DNA of 64,000 nt from Burkholderia sp. BCC0506 (GTDB lineage Bacteria; Pseudomonadota; Gammaproteobacteria; Burkholderiales; Burkholderiaceae), in the NCBI RefSeq assembly GCF_902833145.1, contig NZ_CADFEN010000004.1, forward strand, positions 310,001 through 374,000, read 5' to 3'. Below the pieces are notes generated by a model. That model was not told where the DNA came from, searched no databases, and worked only from the letters and a program-made list of their open reading frames with translations. Within the stretch, counting starts at the first letter, position 1. The number at the start of each line of letters is the position of its first letter. This document shows, one piece after another, positions 62,017 through 64,000 of the stretch. Both the position numbers and the translations under genes were made by a program.

Positions 62017-62949
62017 GTGGCAAACGCTCGCAAAGTCATCATCACCTGCGCGCCGACCGGCGCGATCCATACGCCGTCGATGTCGCCGTACCTGCCCGTC
62101 ACGCCGCACGAAATCGAAACGGCCGCGGTCGCGGCCGCGCAGGCCGGCGCGGCGATCCTGCACCTGCACGCACGCAACCCGTCGGACGGCAAACCGACGC
62201 AGGACCCGGCGGTGTTCGCCGAATTCCTGCCGCGCATCAAGGCGCAGACCGACGCGGTGATCAATCTCACGTCGGGCGGCAGCCCGCACATGACGGTCGA
62301 CGAACGGCTGCAGCCCGCGCTGCATTTCCAGCCCGAGGTCGCGTCGTTGAACATGGGCTCGATGAACTTCGGGCTGTACCCGATGCTCGAGCGCTTCCGC
62401 GAGCTGAAACATCCGTGGGAACGCGAGCATCTCGAGAAAAGCCGCGATCTCGTGTTCAAGAACACGTTCGCGGACATCGAGACGATCCTCACGCGCTGCG
62501 GCGCGAACGGCACGCGGTTCGAATTCGAGTGCTACGACATCTCGCATCTGTACAACCTCGCGCACTTCGTCGACCGCGGGCTCGCGAAGCCGCCGTTCTT
62601 CGTGCAAAGCGTGTTCGGCCTGCTCGGCGGAATCGGCGCGCATCCGGAAGACCTGATGCACATGCGCCGCACGGCCGACCGCCTGTTCGGCAGCGACTAC
62701 GTGTGGTCGATCCTCGGCGCCGGGCGCAACCAGATTCCGCTTGCGACGATCGGCGCCGCGCAAGGCGCGAACGTGCGCGTCGGGCTCGAGGATTCGCTGT
62801 GGATCGCGCCCGGCAAGCTCGCGGAATCGAGCGCCGCGCAGGTCCTGAAAATGCGCCAGGTGCTCGAAGGCCTGTCGCTCGAGATCGCGACGCCGGCCGA
62901 CGCGCGCGCGATGCTCGCACTCAAGGGTGGCGACGCGGTGAATTTCTGA
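62017..62949 (+). CDS. Beta-keto acid cleavage enzyme (BKACE/DUF849)
   Basis: A 310-residue Zn-dependent beta-keto acid cleavage enzyme, the family of 3-keto-5-aminohexanoate cleavage enzyme (Kce) of lysine fermentation. These condense a beta-keto acid with acetyl-CoA to give acetoacetate and a new acyl-CoA. The metal His pair is in AAILHLHARNPSDGKPTQD (about 45-62) and a later Glu/His set in VRVGLEDSLWIAPGKLAESS. Start is GTG at 62017-62019 after AAAGGAA; an in-frame upstream ATG is absent. It follows the SDR by 35 bases. The exact keto acid is unknown; BKACE substrates vary widely. Confidence 0.93.
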   Translation: MANARKVIITCAPTGAIHTPSMSPYLPVTPHEIETAAVAAAQAGAAILHLHARNPSDGKPTQDPAVFAEFLPRIKAQTDAVINLTSGGSPHMTVDERLQPALHFQPEVASLNMGSMNFGLYPMLERFRELKHPWEREHLEKSRDLVFKNTFADIETILTRCGANGTRFEFECYDISHLYNLAHFVDRGLAKPPFFVQSVFGLLGGIGAHPEDLMHMRRTADRLFGSDYVWSILGAGRNQIPLATIGAAQGANVRVGLEDSLWIAPGKLAESSAAQVLKMRQVLEGLSLEIATPADARAMLALKGGDAVNF

Positions 62950-63143
62950 TCGCCGGGCCGTCGCCCGACCCCCGTATCCGCAAGCGCAGTGACAAGGCGC
63001 CTTTCATCGCCCCGCTCCGTTCGAGCGCCGCCGGCGCGGCTCCGTCGTCTGCCCATCCGCTGCGTGCACCGCAGCGGCATTTGCCGAACGCGGCGCACCG
63101 TGCTTGCCGTGCGCGCCGGTTCGCCTTTACCGGAGTCGTCCGC

Positions 63144-64000
63144 ATGTTCACTCATCACGCTCAGGCATTGCCCTCCGCCGCCGGCGACGCGAACGCGTCG
63201 CTGAACCGGCTGCTGTTCCGCAAACTCATGCCGCTGCTGATCGCCGCGTATGTGATCAGTTTTCTCGACCGCACCAACATCGCGTTCGCCAAACATTCGA
63301 TGGGCGTCGATCTCGGCATTTCGTCGGCCGCGTACGGCCTCGGCGCGGGGCTGTTCTTCCTGACCTACGCGCTCTTCGAGATTCCGAGCAACCTGATCAT
63401 GCATCGCGTCGGCGCGCGCTTCTGGATCACGCGGATCATGATCACGTGGGGCGCGCTGTCGGTCGCGATGGCGTTCGTCCGCGGCGAGACGTCGTTCTAC
63501 GTGATGCGCCTGCTGCTCGGCGTGGCCGAAGCCGGCCTGTTTCCCGGCGTGATGCTGTATCTGACGTACTGGTTCGGCCGCGAGGAGCGTGCGCGCGCCA
63601 CCGGCTATTTCCTGCTCGGCGTGTGCATCGCCAACATCGTCGGCGGGCCGCTGGCCGGCGCGCTGATCGAGCTCGACGGCACGCTCGGCTTTCATGGCTG
63701 GCAATGGCTGTTCGTCGTCGAAGGCGTGCCGGCGATCTTCCTCGCGTTCGTCGTGTGGACGCGATTGCCGGACCGTCCGAGCGCCGCGCCGTGGCTCGCA
63801 CCGGACACCGGCCGCGCGCTCGAGCGCAAGCTGGCCGCCGAACAGGACGCGGGCGTCGCCGCGCATGGGGGCCATGCGTTCGGCGCCGCGCTGCGCGATC
63901 CGCAGATCTGGCTGGCGATCTTCGTGTACTTCTGCCACCAGTTGACCATCTACACGGTGATCTTCTTCCTGCCGGGCATCATCGGCGCGTCGGGGCGGCT
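63144..64000 (+). CDS. MFS transporter, ACS family (partial, runs off right edge)
   Basis: The first 285 residues of an anion:cation symporter family MFS permease. Helix 1 LIAAYVISFLDRTNIAFAKH, the loop after helix 2 LGAGLFFLTYALFEIPSNLI with MHRVGARFWITRIMI, and helix 5 LLGVAEAGLFPGVMLYLTYW are typical of ACS members that take up organic acids and sugar acids. The gene is cut by the right edge, in the second half of the protein, after LTIYTVIFFLPGIIGASG. ATG at 63144-63146. It is downstream of BKACE on the same strand and probably imports the pathway's substrate. A 194-base gap precedes it. Confidence 0.92.
   Translation, partial: MFTHHAQALPSAAGDANASLNRLLFRKLMPLLIAAYVISFLDRTNIAFAKHSMGVDLGISSAAYGLGAGLFFLTYALFEIPSNLIMHRVGARFWITRIMITWGALSVAMAFVRGETSFYVMRLLLGVAEAGLFPGVMLYLTYWFGREERARATGYFLLGVCIANIVGGPLAGALIELDGTLGFHGWQWLFVVEGVPAIFLAFVVWTRLPDRPSAAPWLAPDTGRALERKLAAEQDAGVAAHGGHAFGAALRDPQIWLAIFVYFCHQLTIYTVIFFLPGIIGASGR

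Overview
The DNA is about two-thirds G+C, with strong GC3 codon bias, AGGAGG-type ribosome binding sites, many overlapping ATGA start/stop pairs, Burkholderia-type porins and several IclR/GntR/TetR regulators. This points to a betaproteobacterium of the genus Burkholderia, most likely the B. cepacia complex. There is no rRNA, tRNA or core housekeeping operon, so the window is probably from a secondary replicon or an accessory-rich arc; that is inference.

Layout. 1-4541 (minus): operon with a GNAT acetyltransferase, a periplasmic amino-acid binding protein, two flavin-dependent monooxygenases and an ABC permease that runs off the window; the set resembles a sulfur/cysteine salvage operon. 4999-8855: rdgC, a zinc-ribbon membrane protein, a DoeB-like amidohydrolase and a small hypothetical gene. 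9110-11905: a diguanylate cyclase with a solitary tnpB (IS200/IS605-type) element beside its 5' end. 12252-17079 (plus): a three-component periplasmic molybdenum aldehyde oxidoreductase (Mo subunit, 2Fe-2S subunit, triheme cytochrome c). 17159-21951: lipoproteins, porin, small genes and remnants. 22142-27742 (minus): a second Mo-hydroxylase/triheme cytochrome system with an aldehyde dehydrogenase. 27890-30234: a NemR-like electrophile-sensing regulon with two matching operators.

30529-36345: kfrA-like gene, hydrolase, monooxygenase-like protein, CDF transporter and a hipBA toxin-antitoxin pair with twin operators. 36501-40794: 4-hydroxyphenylpyruvate dioxygenase, a metabolite:H+ symporter and a second MurA. 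41109-42263: a frameshifted MazE/VapB-type gene and an IclR regulator. 42282-46301: a nuclease-helicase fusion and a FAN1-like nuclease behind a near-perfect LexA box. 46362-55325: MipA/OmpV protein, then a run of small stress-type genes (CBS, PRC-barrel, DUF4142, BON, tiny proteins) ending in a hybrid histidine kinase and a sigma-54 activator.

55368-58637: an amino-acid ABC transporter operon whose last gene has been fused by deletion to the tail of a chemoreceptor gene. 58798-64000: IclR regulator with palindromic operators, an orphan Tai4-type T6SS immunity gene, and a GntR-SDR-BKACE-MFS catabolic operon that continues past the right edge.

The most notable items are the LexA-controlled FAN1/helicase operon, the tnpB element with an atypical RuvC-II site, the putative S-alkyl-cysteine salvage operon, the NemR regulon, and the chimeric oxidoreductase/chemoreceptor pseudogene.
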